This document shows, one piece after another, positions 45,173-55,446 of a DNA stretch of 64,000 bases. The stretch is from Legionella gresilensis (GTDB taxonomy: Bacteria; Pseudomonadota; Gammaproteobacteria; Legionellales; Legionellaceae): assembly GCF_900639865.1 (NCBI RefSeq), contig NZ_CAAAHX010000003.1:124001-188000 (forward strand), in the 5' to 3' direction. A program made the translations under genes and the position numbers. The notes under the pieces were generated by a model. That model did not search any database, was not told the DNA's origin, and saw nothing but the letters and a program-made list of their open reading frames with translations. Each line of letters starts with the position of its first letter. The stretch's first letter is position 1.

Positions 45173-46522
45173 ATGCTTAAATTAATTGTTGCTGTAATTG
45201 GCGCTTCAGGTAATGTAGGTGGTGGTGTCGTTAATCTTTTAAATAAGCAAGAAATCCCCTTTCTTTTAAAGCATGCAATAGTAAAAACGCTCAATCCCCC
45301 AAATCCCTATAAAGGAATCCAGTTACCTAAAGAAAAAAATTTTAGTAATGATATTAAAGCAGCGATTACCGACCCTGATGTAAATTTAGTTGTAGTAACT
45401 ACCGGCGACTTAAAAATAGATTATGAAAGTATCGTGTTAGCATTGAGCTTAGGAAAGCATGTTGTAACGCCTAATAAGGCTGTTATAGCTGAATATGGCG
45501 ATGAACTTTTACAGCTAGCCGATTTGAATAATGTTTGCTTACGATATGACTCTAGCTGCATGGGTGGTGTCCCCCTTATTCCAATAATTCACTTTTTAAA
45601 AGCTACTCCTATAACAGGTTTTGAAGCTGTACTTAATGGTACCAGTAATTATTTACTCAATAAAATGAGTGAAATGCCTTATGAACAGGCACTGAAAAGT
45701 GCACAAGAGGCAGGATATGCGGAACCCGATCCAACAGCAGATGTAAAAGGACATGATGTAAGCAGGAAAGCAGCTATTATTATGGCTATCATTTTTCGCA
45801 TTTCAATTAAAGAAGCTTATAACGCATTAAAAGAAAGAACAAAAGGTATTACTGAACTTTCTCCAAACATGTTGCATATGGCTAAAACATTAGGAGGAGC
45901 AGTCCGCTTAGTTGCGCAAGTAGAGATGAAAGTTGTCAACACTAGTGAAGTTACCCTAAGCTGTGCAGTAGAGCCAACCTTTACGAAAACAAAATTAGCT
46001 GATTTACCTGGCCCAAGCAATGGAATATTAATCACTAAACAAGGAATTGAGACATGTGATTTTTTTAGTGGCGCAGGCGCAGGTCGAGAAGCAACAGCCT
46101 CTTCTGTCTTAAACGATATTACGGAAATTGCTGAACATGGTTATAGTCAGAATTATTGGCATTGTCGAGACGCTAAATTTATTAATGAAGAAAAGGCCTA
46201 TTTAGTTTGTTTTTCAAGCCGTCACCGCAAAATATTACCGTCGTTGAACTATGAAGCACAGATTCAAAAAGAAGATCATTGGTGGGTAATTGTAAAAAAT
46301 GCTGCCTACACAGATCTAATCAATGAGTTACATGAGCTTCCCTATGAACAAATAAAAATAGTACCTAGTGATTTGAATCATACCTGTCAGAAATTGAAAG
46401 CGCTCGATGAGAGAAAGCCGGTTGAGAGACTTGGCGAAGGATTTTTTAATAAAAATAGATCAACTGTCAATCTTCAAGAGCCCAGCTTACATAAGGGTTG
46501 GAATCCATGTTCAATCTTATAA
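45173..46522 (+). CDS. hom: Homoserine dehydrogenase
   Basis: A 449-residue NAD(P)-dependent enzyme reducing aspartate semialdehyde to homoserine for threonine and methionine synthesis. The N-terminal nucleotide motif is GASGNVGGGVV; HVVTPNKAVIAEYG, LNGTSNYLLNKM and the catalytic stretch AEPDPTADVKGHDVSRKAAI (catalytic Asp and Lys) are present. The active-site cap, usually EASVxGGIP, reads DSSCMGGVP, so the family glutamate is replaced. The C-terminal ~100 residues do not obviously match an ACT domain. Monofunctional, not fused to aspartokinase; no thrB or thrC nearby. Confidence 0.85.
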   Translation: MLKLIVAVIGASGNVGGGVVNLLNKQEIPFLLKHAIVKTLNPPNPYKGIQLPKEKNFSNDIKAAITDPDVNLVVVTTGDLKIDYESIVLALSLGKHVVTPNKAVIAEYGDELLQLADLNNVCLRYDSSCMGGVPLIPIIHFLKATPITGFEAVLNGTSNYLLNKMSEMPYEQALKSAQEAGYAEPDPTADVKGHDVSRKAAIIMAIIFRISIKEAYNALKERTKGITELSPNMLHMAKTLGGAVRLVAQVEMKVVNTSEVTLSCAVEPTFTKTKLADLPGPSNGILITKQGIETCDFFSGAGAGREATASSVLNDITEIAEHGYSQNYWHCRDAKFINEEKAYLVCFSSRHRKILPSLNYEAQIQKEDHWWVIVKNAAYTDLINELHELPYEQIKIVPSDLNHTCQKLKALDERKPVERLGEGFFNKNRSTVNLQEPSLHKGWNPCSIL

Positions 46523-46952
46523 ATAATTTTTTATTTATGAAAAGTCGAACTATCAAAATCTAAGATCAACTTAATCATATAAAGTAATTTACCCACAAGG
46601 ACACGCAATCAAGAATTTTTTCTAAGATTTAGATGCAGCTTATTTATTGCACTATATATGCAAAATACCGCCCTAAACTGAATAATAATTTTTCAAAATT
46701 ATCAATAAGTTGCACATTGGAAAAGCACTATTAAAAAAAATTAATAAATTATTATCAAGACACTTCACAAATCCTAACTTATGCTTAAAATTCGATTCCG
46801 GTCACCCTTTAAGAAAGGGTTAACTAATTTATTGAGAAATTGTTATATGAGCTACTTTTTTAAATCATAGCTTGTTATTAATTTAAGCAAGTTAAGACTT
46901 ACTTTCAAATTTAACTCATTCATATAATTTGACCTAACATGGAGTAATTTTG
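46523..46952. other. Gene-free 430-base stretch
   Basis: AT-rich spacer upstream of the two-gene flavin-methyltransferase operon. It contains a 7-base inverted repeat ACCCTTT-AAG-AAAGGGT at 46804-46820 about 130 bases before the first gene, possibly a leader hairpin or a regulator site. No open frame or RNA gene was recognised. Confidence 0.35.
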
Positions 46953-48110
46953 ATGGGAAAATTTTTAGAGTTATTAAACAAAAAACTAAAAATTGCTGAA
47001 AAACCTGACTACGTCCGCGAGCAATTTCAATCATATATGACTGGCCCTGAATGGCGCAATGTCGAAATGGCAGAAGAATTAGGTAAGTTTGTCAAAGAAG
47101 GAAATTCAATGTTTCGCTTTCCTTATTTCAGGCAAATCGTAGATTTGTGGCAAGTGATTTATAAATCATATTCTTCCGCAACAAAACATAGCCCACGAAA
47201 AGCAATTTTGGCTTCAGAATATATGTTCATGGATATTTTCATTGGGGTTTTTACTACAGTTGAATTAATGCCCAAAGGCGTATTATCTTTGTTTTTTAGT
47301 CTTTTTTTGCAGGCAAAAAATAATACTGAGATCCAAAGTCAATTAGCGCAATACTTTACCCAGTACGCCAATGATCTGCAGACCATCCCTTTTTATGATC
47401 AGAAATATAATGAAATTAGAGCGAGGTTAGCTGAGGGATATCGTAGTGTAAGCACTAAAACTTGGGGTGATTGGTTTAGCTGGAAATTGCTGTCCATGGA
47501 GTTATTTGCTCGCCATTGGATTTCGAAACCTTTAAGCGCTTGGTATCATTCTGAAACTAATATTGTCCCCGCTACAACAGATGTGCTGGTTAAGTTCAAT
47601 ACAAAAAATGCAGTCGATCCTGAAGTTGCTCAACAAGAATTTATATCTAAATTAAATGAGATAAAAGATAAAATAACTATTGTCAGAAAAAGTGCATACG
47701 ATAAACAGGTTAAAGACAGTACTGAAAATTTACATGTGTATGTAAAAAGCAACAAGGAAGAGAAAAAATATACTTCTGTCTATGCATTGCTTAGAACGCA
47801 ACGTTATGCAGCGTTTCAGGAAGATCTTAAATCATTGAGCCAGCGAGGTATTCAAGTAAAGAAAATTGCCGGCCAAAACAATATCCAAGTGAAATGTGAA
47901 ATTACAGAATCTAATAAATCCTCCGTAGAACTTCGTCAAAAAGAACTCATGCGAGTTCCTAATACTCGCTTTCTCTACTCATATGGTGACCGAGTTAATG
48001 CCAATCGTCGAATTTGTCTCTTTGATACGCCTGTCAAGGAATTACAGCAAACTGTTAATGCACTCAATAACCATGAAAATGTTCAAGTAAAATTTATCCA
48101 TAACTTTTAG
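46953..48110 (+). CDS. Unknown 385-residue protein, partner of the flavin-methyltransferase fusion
   Basis: I take the ATG at 46953, with GGAG eight bases upstream, rather than the TTG just before it. Residues ~80-115 are hydrophobic (FMDIFIGVFTTVELMPKG then VLSLFFSLFLQA) and may sit in a membrane or a helical core; the rest is soluble and helical. Conserved-looking spots are GDWFSWKLLSMELFARHW and FLYSYGDRVNANRRICLFD. I know no family. Its stop is 11 bases from the start of the 951-residue fusion gene, so the two are surely co-transcribed and probably act together. Confidence 0.7.
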   Translation: MGKFLELLNKKLKIAEKPDYVREQFQSYMTGPEWRNVEMAEELGKFVKEGNSMFRFPYFRQIVDLWQVIYKSYSSATKHSPRKAILASEYMFMDIFIGVFTTVELMPKGVLSLFFSLFLQAKNNTEIQSQLAQYFTQYANDLQTIPFYDQKYNEIRARLAEGYRSVSTKTWGDWFSWKLLSMELFARHWISKPLSAWYHSETNIVPATTDVLVKFNTKNAVDPEVAQQEFISKLNEIKDKITIVRKSAYDKQVKDSTENLHVYVKSNKEEKKYTSVYALLRTQRYAAFQEDLKSLSQRGIQVKKIAGQNNIQVKCEITESNKSSVELRQKELMRVPNTRFLYSYGDRVNANRRICLFDTPVKELQQTVNALNNHENVQVKFIHNF

Positions 48111-48121
48111 GAAAAATATCA

Positions 48122-50977
48122 ATGCGATCTAAGATAGACAAAATGTTACCAGAGATAGGCAAGTTTAGTGCATGGCCTGCTGCTATGATAGAAAGAACTT
48201 ACTTAAGCGAGCCAAGTAATTTATTTGGAAAACTATGGAAGGAAATAAAACTTCGTACTATTTATGGTGGATTGTTTTTGCCGGCAACCGCTATTGATAT
48301 GATAACTTCCTTGGGAATAGGTATCCGCTACAGTATAGGTGTATTTACTCGATCAGATGAAGTACAAGATGATCGTATAGTTAAACTTAAAAAGTACGCT
48401 ACTCTTTTTAGTAAAAATGTCTTAGCGCTATTAGCGTCACCAGTTGGCTTATTTAAACCAAAACTTGTCCAACTTCACTTTAATACAGATAATCCGACTC
48501 AAGGTTTAGTATCAGGTGGAAAATTACACCAGGATTTAAACACTAAGATTGAGTATCCTAAAAATATTGATAATGTTATAGACATTATAAAAGATGCAGC
48601 TAAAAATGGGCATAAAGTAATGCCTATAGGTTCAGGAAGAAGCCAAGGTAAGCAATATTTTCCTGAAGGTGCGAAGGGTGAACAAAGTATCGCTATCGAT
48701 ATGCGTTATTTAAATACAATAGAAATTAACGCAAGGGAAAAAACAGCCACAATAGGTGCAGGTGCACATTGGGAAGATGTACAAAATTATGCAGACAAAT
48801 TAGGACTCGCTCTTGAGGTTCAGCAAGCCTCCAATGTATTTTCAGCGGGCGGCTCAGTTGGCACCAATATTCATGGTTGGAACCATCGTACGGGCGTACT
48901 GTCTAACACAATACTTTCTATGGATATCATTAACGCCCAAGGTGAAAAACAAACAATTACTCCAAAAGAACCCTTATTTCACTTTATTACTGGTGGTTTA
49001 GGCCTGTTTGGTATTGTTACGAGCGTAACCCTTCAGTTAAGCGATAACAAATTATTAAAAGAAATAGGCACGGAAGTTAAGCTAAGTGATTACGTAGATC
49101 ATTTTCGTAGAAACGTCGAGCAAAATGATAATATACGTATGCATTTATACCGTTTGTCACTTGATCCAAAAGATTTACTTGGCACAGGAGTCGCGGTTGA
49201 TTATGTTCAAGTAGATAATTCAAAGCAGGTAAAAACAGAAAACTTGACTCAAGAAGGAACATATGGTTCGCGTTTCAACCGTATTTTAGTAAATATGGCT
49301 AATCAATTTGCTTGGATGAGAGGCAAATATTGGCAAAGAGAGTATGGCCGCCTATTAAAAAATGATTCACCGCCAATGACAGTAAATCAAATTATGCAGC
49401 CGCCAATTAATGCCATGTTCAACAATGCTGTTAGTGAAGCGGAATGGTTACAAGAATATTTTATTCCAGAAGAAAATCTGAGAGACTTTTTGTATGCGCT
49501 CAGCCGACTACTGACCAGCAATCAAGTAGCATTAATTAATGCTTCAGTACGTTTTGTAAAACAACACAATGCATCTCCAATGTCCTATGCGCATGATGGT
49601 GATCGTTTTGCCGTAGTGTTATGTTTTAACCAACCACTGCAGCATTCACAAATCGTTAAAGCGAAAAAGTGGTTACGCGAAGCACAAAATTTAGCTGTTG
49701 AACATGGCGGTACTTATTACTTGCCCTATCAACATATATCAAATCCAAAAGACTTTAATCGTGCCTATCCAAGAGCCGCTGAAGCTATGCGAATGAAGCA
49801 TGAAGTGGATCCGAATGAACTATTTGTCAGTGGATTTTATCAAAAATATCTTGCACCTATTTATAACAACCTTTTTGCACATAAAACAACCAGGCCTAAT
49901 TACTTTAATGAACTAATGAAAACCAAAGAAATGAAAGAGCGTTTTAGCGGTTTTCTTAGCGTAGTTCTTAAACGTGTTGAGGCTAAACAGTTGTATAGCT
50001 TGTTAGAAGACGTGATGAGGTATAATGATTCCCATGCAGAAATATACCAGGAATTATGCCGTCGTCTTCCTGAAATCTCTGCAAATGCGCTGGCAGATTT
50101 TCGCAATATATTAACTTCATTATCTGAAATAAAAAATGATTTAACTGAACAAGCAGTAGTTTTGCTAGACGGCACTAAAGAAATAAATGGCTTAGTTGAA
50201 ATTGGTTATCCAGGCAGATTCGTTGATGGATTTAAGAAACATTTCAAGGTCACAGGCAATATAGTTGCGGTTTACGAAGGCCCAAAATTATCTGATTATG
50301 TTCAGACTGGATTTCCAAGACCTTATCATAAATTTACTAAATTAGATTATAGTGATCCTAATTTACATAAGCTACCTGACAACAGTGCTGATGTCATTAC
50401 ATGTTATATTGGCTTACATCACTTTCCAGAAAATAAAGTAAAATTTTTCTTGCAAGAAGTTAGACGAGTCTTAAGGCCAGAAGGACATTTTCTGCTAGTC
50501 GATCATGATGTTCGCAATCAATCTGATATGGTGATGGCACATGGAGCACATATGATTTTCAACGCTGTCACAGGAGCTAGTTTGCAAGATGAATTGCATG
50601 AAACTAGGTTATTTCGTTCAATGGAGCACTGGAAATCATTATGCAAAGAGGCAGGTCTTAATTACGATGTCACTGGTGCTGATGTCGAGATGATCCGCGC
50701 AGGTGATCCTAGTCGTAATCGCATGGTTTGCTTTATCAAGCCTAAATTGAAATTAGTAAATAAAGAACGTGCAACGCTAACTCAACAAGTATCCTCTACC
50801 TCTCCTGTTTTAAACCAAAAGAAAGAGGAACCCTTACCAAGCTGGAAACGTTCATCTAATATGCCTGCTTCATTATCACAAGATACCCTATTTAGCCAAA
50901 ATGAAAATACTAGTGCTTTTGAAATAGGGAAGAAAGAACAAAAAGAGGAAACAACGCAACTAAGCGCTATCCTCTAG
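48122..50977 (+). CDS. FAD-binding oxidoreductase fused to a SAM-dependent methyltransferase
   Basis: A 951-residue fusion. Residues ~135-320 are a PCMH-type FAD domain: VMPIGSGRSQGKQ, ATIGAGAHWEDVQNYADKLG and SAGGSVGTNIHGWNHRTG; the GSGRS turn has Arg where aldonolactone oxidases carry the FAD-linking His, so flavin is probably non-covalent. Residues ~320-610 resemble the oxidase cap and C-terminal part. Residues ~680-880 are a class I methyltransferase: ADVITCYIGLHHFPEN, FFLQEVRRVLRPEGHFLLVD; motif I is degenerate (LVEIGYPGRFV). The last ~70 residues are polar and disordered. An N-terminal hydrophobic stretch (~45-75) may bind membrane. Likely small-molecule modification; substrate unknown. 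Confidence 0.8.
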   Translation: MRSKIDKMLPEIGKFSAWPAAMIERTYLSEPSNLFGKLWKEIKLRTIYGGLFLPATAIDMITSLGIGIRYSIGVFTRSDEVQDDRIVKLKKYATLFSKNVLALLASPVGLFKPKLVQLHFNTDNPTQGLVSGGKLHQDLNTKIEYPKNIDNVIDIIKDAAKNGHKVMPIGSGRSQGKQYFPEGAKGEQSIAIDMRYLNTIEINAREKTATIGAGAHWEDVQNYADKLGLALEVQQASNVFSAGGSVGTNIHGWNHRTGVLSNTILSMDIINAQGEKQTITPKEPLFHFITGGLGLFGIVTSVTLQLSDNKLLKEIGTEVKLSDYVDHFRRNVEQNDNIRMHLYRLSLDPKDLLGTGVAVDYVQVDNSKQVKTENLTQEGTYGSRFNRILVNMANQFAWMRGKYWQREYGRLLKNDSPPMTVNQIMQPPINAMFNNAVSEAEWLQEYFIPEENLRDFLYALSRLLTSNQVALINASVRFVKQHNASPMSYAHDGDRFAVVLCFNQPLQHSQIVKAKKWLREAQNLAVEHGGTYYLPYQHISNPKDFNRAYPRAAEAMRMKHEVDPNELFVSGFYQKYLAPIYNNLFAHKTTRPNYFNELMKTKEMKERFSGFLSVVLKRVEAKQLYSLLEDVMRYNDSHAEIYQELCRRLPEISANALADFRNILTSLSEIKNDLTEQAVVLLDGTKEINGLVEIGYPGRFVDGFKKHFKVTGNIVAVYEGPKLSDYVQTGFPRPYHKFTKLDYSDPNLHKLPDNSADVITCYIGLHHFPENKVKFFLQEVRRVLRPEGHFLLVDHDVRNQSDMVMAHGAHMIFNAVTGASLQDELHETRLFRSMEHWKSLCKEAGLNYDVTGADVEMIRAGDPSRNRMVCFIKPKLKLVNKERATLTQQVSSTSPVLNQKKEEPLPSWKRSSNMPASLSQDTLFSQNENTSAFEIGKKEQKEETTQLSAIL

Positions 50978-51000
50978 CTCTTACTTGACCCTTAAGTAAA

Positions 51001-51045
51001 GTTTATATCCATCTTAAATAAGACAAGATGGATATAAACAAAAAA
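51001..51045. terminator. Strong bidirectional terminator hairpin
   Basis: A perfect 15-base inverted repeat, GTTTATATCCATCTT at 51001-51015 and its complement at 51025-51039, with a 9-base loop; A-rich on the left and A-rich on the right, giving U-tracts for the htpG direction. It sits between the convergent fusion gene and htpG. Confidence 0.8.
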
Positions 51046-51068
51046 GATAATAATAGTTAATTTATAAA

Positions 51069-52955
51069 CTAAGCAGCAGTCATAAGTAATTTATTAACTC
51101 GACTTACAAAATCAGCCGGATTATCTAATTGTCCACCCTCTGCGAGAACCGCCTGTTCAAACAGCATGATAACCCATTCAGCAAAACGAGCATCATCTTC
51201 AATGTCATGTAATCGCTTAATTAAGTCATGCTGTGGATTAATTTCAAAAATTGGCTTAACGCCTGGTACTTGTTGACCAGCAGCTTGCAAAATACGCTGC
51301 ATTTCCAGGCCCATATCTTGTTCATCCGCCACAATACAAGCAGGCGAGTCAGTAAGTCTATTGGTTAAAGCCACCTCTTTAACTTTATCACCTAATATTT
51401 CTTTCATATGTTTAAGCATCGGCTCTAACGATTTTTCCTGCTCTTTGACATCTGGCTCATCTTTTTCAGGTTCTAAATCAATTTTACCCTTGCTAATGGA
51501 TTGTAATTTTTTACCTTCAAATTCACTTAAATAACCTACTAACCACTCATCAATTCGGTCACTTAATAACAGCACTTCAATCCCTTTTTTCTTAAAAATT
51601 TCTAAGTGAGGACTGTGTTTAGCAGCGTTATAGCTAGAAGCTGTTATATAATAAATTTTATCCTGCTTTTCTTTCATACGAGAAATGTAATCCATCAAAG
51701 AGACATTTTGTTTCTCAGTGTCATTATGGGTCGTAGCAAAGCGAAGCAATCTAGCCACTGCTTCACGATTAGCAAAATCTTCTACAGGCCCTTCTTTTAA
51801 AACCAAACCAAATTCATTCCAGAAACGTTGATACATTTCTGTATCATTATTACTCATCTTTTCTAGCATAGATAAAACACGTTTAGTAGAGGCAGCTTTA
51901 ATTGATTCTACTTGTTTATTATCTTGAAGAATTTCTCGAGAAACATTCAAAGGTAAATCGCTAGCGTCAATAATCCCTTTTATAAAGCGTAAATAACGGG
52001 GTAAAAATTGAGTAGCATCATCTAAAATAAAAACACGCTTAACATAAAGCTTTAAACCATGTTTTACATCTTGTTGCCATAAATCAAAGGGAGCATGCGC
52101 TGGAACGTATAACAAACTTATATAATCTTGCTTACCTTCAACATGATTATGTGCCCAAGTTAAAGGATCTTGATAATCATGTGAAATATGCTTATATAAA
52201 GCTTTATAATCTTCATCACTTATTTCAGATTTAGGCATAGTCCAAAGAGCAGTCGCTTTATTGACTGTTTCATATTCAACTTTACTATTATCCTTATCCT
52301 TTTCTTCATCCTTAGCCTTTTTCATTACAATTGGCCAGCATATATGGTCTGAATATTTACTAATAATACCGCGGAGCCGCCAGTCACTTAAAAATTCATC
52401 CTCTTCCTTCTTTAAATGAAGAATAACCTCTGTGCCGCGTTCAGTACGTTTTTCTTGATCAATAGTAAACTCACCTTCGCCATTAGATTGCCAAATAATA
52501 CCTTCTTCAGGTGCGAGACCAGCACGGCGACTTTTAACGGTTACTTTATCAGCAACGATGAAGGCTGAGTAGAAACCTACGCCAAATTGCCCGATTAAAT
52601 GCGAATCCTTACTCATCTCACCAGTTAAATGATTTAAAAATTCTTTAGTGCCTGATTTAGCGATAGTCCCTAAGTTCTCAACCGCTTCATCCCAGCTCAT
52701 ACCTATTCCATTATCTTTAATGGTAATTGTTTTTAACTTCTCATTAAAATCAATGGTAATCTTAAGATCTGAATCTTTTTCATATAAAGATGAGTTTGCA
52801 AGCGCTAGAAAGCGAAGTTTATCAAGCGCATCTGACGCATTTGATACTAATTCACGCAGAAAAATTTCTTTATTACTATAGAGCGAGTGCACAACCAAAT
52901 GAAGCATCTGTTTGACTTCAGTTTGGAATCCCATTGTTTGTTTCTTGCCCGACAT
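51069..52955 (-). CDS. htpG: Molecular chaperone HtpG (Hsp90)
   Basis: A 628-residue cytoplasmic ATP-dependent chaperone, full length. The N-terminal GHKL ATPase shows [20 protein letters not shown] (catalytic Glu and ATP/Mg Asn), [13 protein letters not shown] and [17 protein letters not shown]. The middle domain contains [20 protein letters not shown] with the conserved region that contacts ATP, and the C-terminal dimerisation domain follows a charged linker. A GGGGAG site lies nine bases before the ATG. It has its own heat-shock promoter overlapping the stop codon of the upstream DUF4124 gene. Confidence 0.96.
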
Positions 52956-53014
52956 TTAAAAATCTCCCCTAAAGCATTGCAAAATGCATGTAATAAAATA
53001 AAAACTGTTTTTCA

Positions 53015-53042
53015 ATATGAGGTCGATCTGTAAAATTTCAAG
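53015..53042 (-). promoter_or_regulatory. Heat-shock (sigma-32/RpoH) promoter of htpG
   Basis: Read on the minus strand: -35 CTTGAAA (53036-53042), a 13-base spacer, and -10 CCTCATAT (53015-53022). This matches the RpoH consensus CTTGAAA / CCCCATnT with one mismatch and normal spacing. It lies about 60 bases before the htpG start and overlaps the end of the DUF4124 gene. Confidence 0.7.
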
Positions 53043-53601
53043 GGGTATTTGCTGGACGTGTATTTGGTACCATACCGACTCTTGGCCTTTGCATATAAAA
53101 AGTTATAGGATCACTTGTACTTAACACTTCACCATCAGCGCCAATGATTTGCACTGCAAGAGTATGAGCACCACGATTCACGTTATTTAAAATAAAATTC
53201 TTACCTACTTGCGGCTTTCCTAAAGGTTGATTATCAAAGATTAGCTGTAACATAACCCCTTGTTGTATTTCAGGTTCAACCTCAATGGCAACTGACACAT
53301 ATCCCTGGTTGTTACGGATAGTCGAATCACTTTTAGGTTGAGAAATAGTCGCTGTGTAATCAGGTTGAATAAGAGAATTTTTATTAATTTTATTCCCCGT
53401 AACTGGGGTTGACGGTGTAGTTGGTACATTAGAAGGAGGTGGATTGCTACTTTGTGTAGGTGGCAAAACAACTGTTTCTGCTCCGGGATGAGGCTCATCA
53501 CTAAAATGAACAACGCCTTGACTATCTGTCCATTTATATATTTCAGCCCATAATGGATAAACAAAAAATAAAAAGAAAATAGAAATAATAACTTTTATCA
53601 T
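53038..53601 (-). CDS. DUF4124 domain-containing exported protein
   Basis: A 187-residue protein with a signal peptide (MIKVIISIFFLFFVYPLWA). The start of the mature part, EIYKWTDSQGVVHFSDEPHP, is the DUF4124 signature, a short beta-domain found in many gammaproteobacterial periplasmic proteins. A Pro/Thr/Ser-rich linker follows (~residues 45-75), then an immunoglobulin-like beta domain (~85-180; GYVSVAIEVEPEIQQGVMLQ). Function unknown. It lies downstream of glnA on the same strand, with a terminator-like hairpin between. Confidence 0.82.
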   Translation of the reverse strand: MIKVIISIFFLFFVYPLWAEIYKWTDSQGVVHFSDEPHPGAETVVLPPTQSSNPPPSNVPTTPSTPVTGNKINKNSLIQPDYTATISQPKSDSTIRNNQGYVSVAIEVEPEIQQGVMLQLIFDNQPLGKPQVGKNFILNNVNRGAHTLAVQIIGADGEVLSTSDPITFYMQRPRVGMVPNTRPANTP

Positions 53602-53732
53602 AAGTAACGTCCCTTAATGATAGCTAGCAAAGCTTTCTGAATGTAAGTGATCAACTATAAAGATAACACTTCACTTAGATATTGACCTATCCTCTGATCA
53701 ATTACTTCTGAATCTATTTAATCAATTAACGT

Positions 53733-53770
53733 TTAAAGGTCAGTTTCACAAAAGCAAAACTGACCTTTAA
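53733..53770. terminator. Hairpin after glnA
   Basis: TTAAAGGTCAGTTT and AAACTGACCTTTAA form a perfect 14-base stem with a 10-base loop, 30 bases beyond the glnA stop. The flanking T-run is short, so it may act as a terminator or as an mRNA-stabilising end. Confidence 0.65.
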
Positions 53771-53801
53771 TTAGGTTTATAGACAGCATGGCTGCCAATT
53801 C

Positions 53802-55211
53802 TTATAAACTGTAATAAAGTTCAAATTCAAACGGATGCACTAAACTTCTTACCTGAGCTATTTCAGCCTCTCTTAAGGTAATATAACTTTCAATAAAGTC
53901 TTTAGTAAAAACATCCCCTTGTAATAAGAATTCTTGGTCCTGACGTAGGTACTCAACGGACTGCTCAAGTGAAGAACAAACTGTAGGTACATCAGTTAAT
54001 TCCTCAGGTGGTAGATCATAAAGATCCTTATCCATGGGTTCACCTGGATGAGTTTTCTTTTGAATACCGTCAAGGCCTGCCATCATCATCGCAGCAAAAG
54101 CTAAATATGGATTGGCTGTTGGATCTGGGAAACGTACTTCAATACGGCGACCTTTAGGATTTCCAACATGTGGTATTCGTATGGCAGCAGAGCGGTTTCG
54201 AGCTGAATAAGCTAATAAAACTGGTGCTTCAAAACCAGGCACTAGGCGCTTATAACTATTAGTAGCGGGATTTGTAAAAGCATTTAATGCTCGAGCATGC
54301 TTAATAATTCCACCAATGTAATAAAGCGCTGTCTCTGACAAACCAGCATATTTATCACCATTAAAAATATTAACACCATCTTTTATCAGTGATTGGTGAC
54401 AATGCATACCATTCCCATTATCCCCTACCAATGGTTTAGGCATAAAGGTAGCCGTTTTACCATAGTTATGAGCTACATTATGAACAACATATTTTAGAAG
54501 CTGCATTTCATCAGCTTTTCTAACTAATGTGCCAAATTTAGTTGCTATTTCCCCTTGATTCGCGGTAGCCACTTCATGGTGATGCGCTTCAACAACAATA
54601 CCTAGACTTTCTAAAGTTCGACATATATCTGAACGAATATCTTGTGAAGAATCGACTGGAGGAACAGGAAAATAACCACCTTTAATAGGAGGACGGTGTC
54701 CAATATTGCCACCATCAAAACTTTTACCAGAATTCCATTGAGCCTCTGATGAATCTATTTCATAAAAAGAGCTATTAATGGTTGTTTTCCAACGAACATC
54801 ATCAAATATAAAAAATTCAGGCTCAGGTCCAAATAAGGCTGCATCGGCAATGCCGGTTGAGTTTAAATAAGCTTCGGCACGCTTAGCAAGTGAGCGCGGA
54901 TCGCGATCATAGCCAATCATGGTTTGCGGATCAACAACATTGCAACGAATAATTAAGGTATTATCCTGATAAAAAGGATCAACTAAAATGTTTTCACAAT
55001 CTGGAACTAATGCTAAATCCGATTGATGAATTTTCTGCCATCCTTTAATTGACGAGCCATCAATCATTTTACCGTTTTCAATAAGATCCTCATCCACAGC
55101 AGAGATAGGCAGCGTAATATGCTGCTCTTTACCTCGGGTATCCGTAAAACGCAAATCAACAAATTTAGCACCATGTTCTTTAATTGCTGCCTGAACTGCA
55201 TTGTTACTCAT
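53802..55211 (-). CDS. glnA: Glutamine synthetase, type I
   Basis: Makes glutamine from glutamate, ammonia and ATP; dodecamer in the cytoplasm. I place the start at the second of two adjacent ATGs (55209-55211, [20 protein letters not shown]), giving 469 residues as in E. coli, with GGAG six bases upstream. Motifs: [11 protein letters not shown], the ATP loop [33 protein letters not shown] and [18 protein letters not shown]. The adenylylation site is Y398 in DLYDLPPEE, so regulation by GlnE is likely. No ntrBC genes follow; instead it lies back to back with lspF. Confidence 0.96.
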   Translation of the reverse strand: MSNNAVQAAIKEHGAKFVDLRFTDTRGKEQHITLPISAVDEDLIENGKMIDGSSIKGWQKIHQSDLALVPDCENILVDPFYQDNTLIIRCNVVDPQTMIGYDRDPRSLAKRAEAYLNSTGIADAALFGPEPEFFIFDDVRWKTTINSSFYEIDSSEAQWNSGKSFDGGNIGHRPPIKGGYFPVPPVDSSQDIRSDICRTLESLGIVVEAHHHEVATANQGEIATKFGTLVRKADEMQLLKYVVHNVAHNYGKTATFMPKPLVGDNGNGMHCHQSLIKDGVNIFNGDKYAGLSETALYYIGGIIKHARALNAFTNPATNSYKRLVPGFEAPVLLAYSARNRSAAIRIPHVGNPKGRRIEVRFPDPTANPYLAFAAMMMAGLDGIQKKTHPGEPMDKDLYDLPPEELTDVPTVCSSLEQSVEYLRQDQEFLLQGDVFTKDFIESYITLREAEIAQVRSLVHPFEFELYYSL

Positions 55212-55446
55212 CATTATCTCCAAGGTTAAACTATCGGCCTCTTTCAATTCTGGCTGAATTAAACTCAATGTTAGAATGCCTTCATGCAAAAGCTATATTA
55301 TTTTTAAGCATAAAATTGCACAAAAAGTAGGTTTCTCCATTACCTCACAGCTCAGTAACAACAGAAGCCTAATAAATAGTTTACCTTAAGTGACTTCTGA
55401 AACCTAATAGATTACACTGTTATAAGGGATATTCTTTAAAAAAAAT

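Noticed and set aside
46804-46820. Terminator of homoserine dehydrogenase
   Set aside because: The hairpin is ~280 bases past the stop and has no T-run, so termination is not supported.
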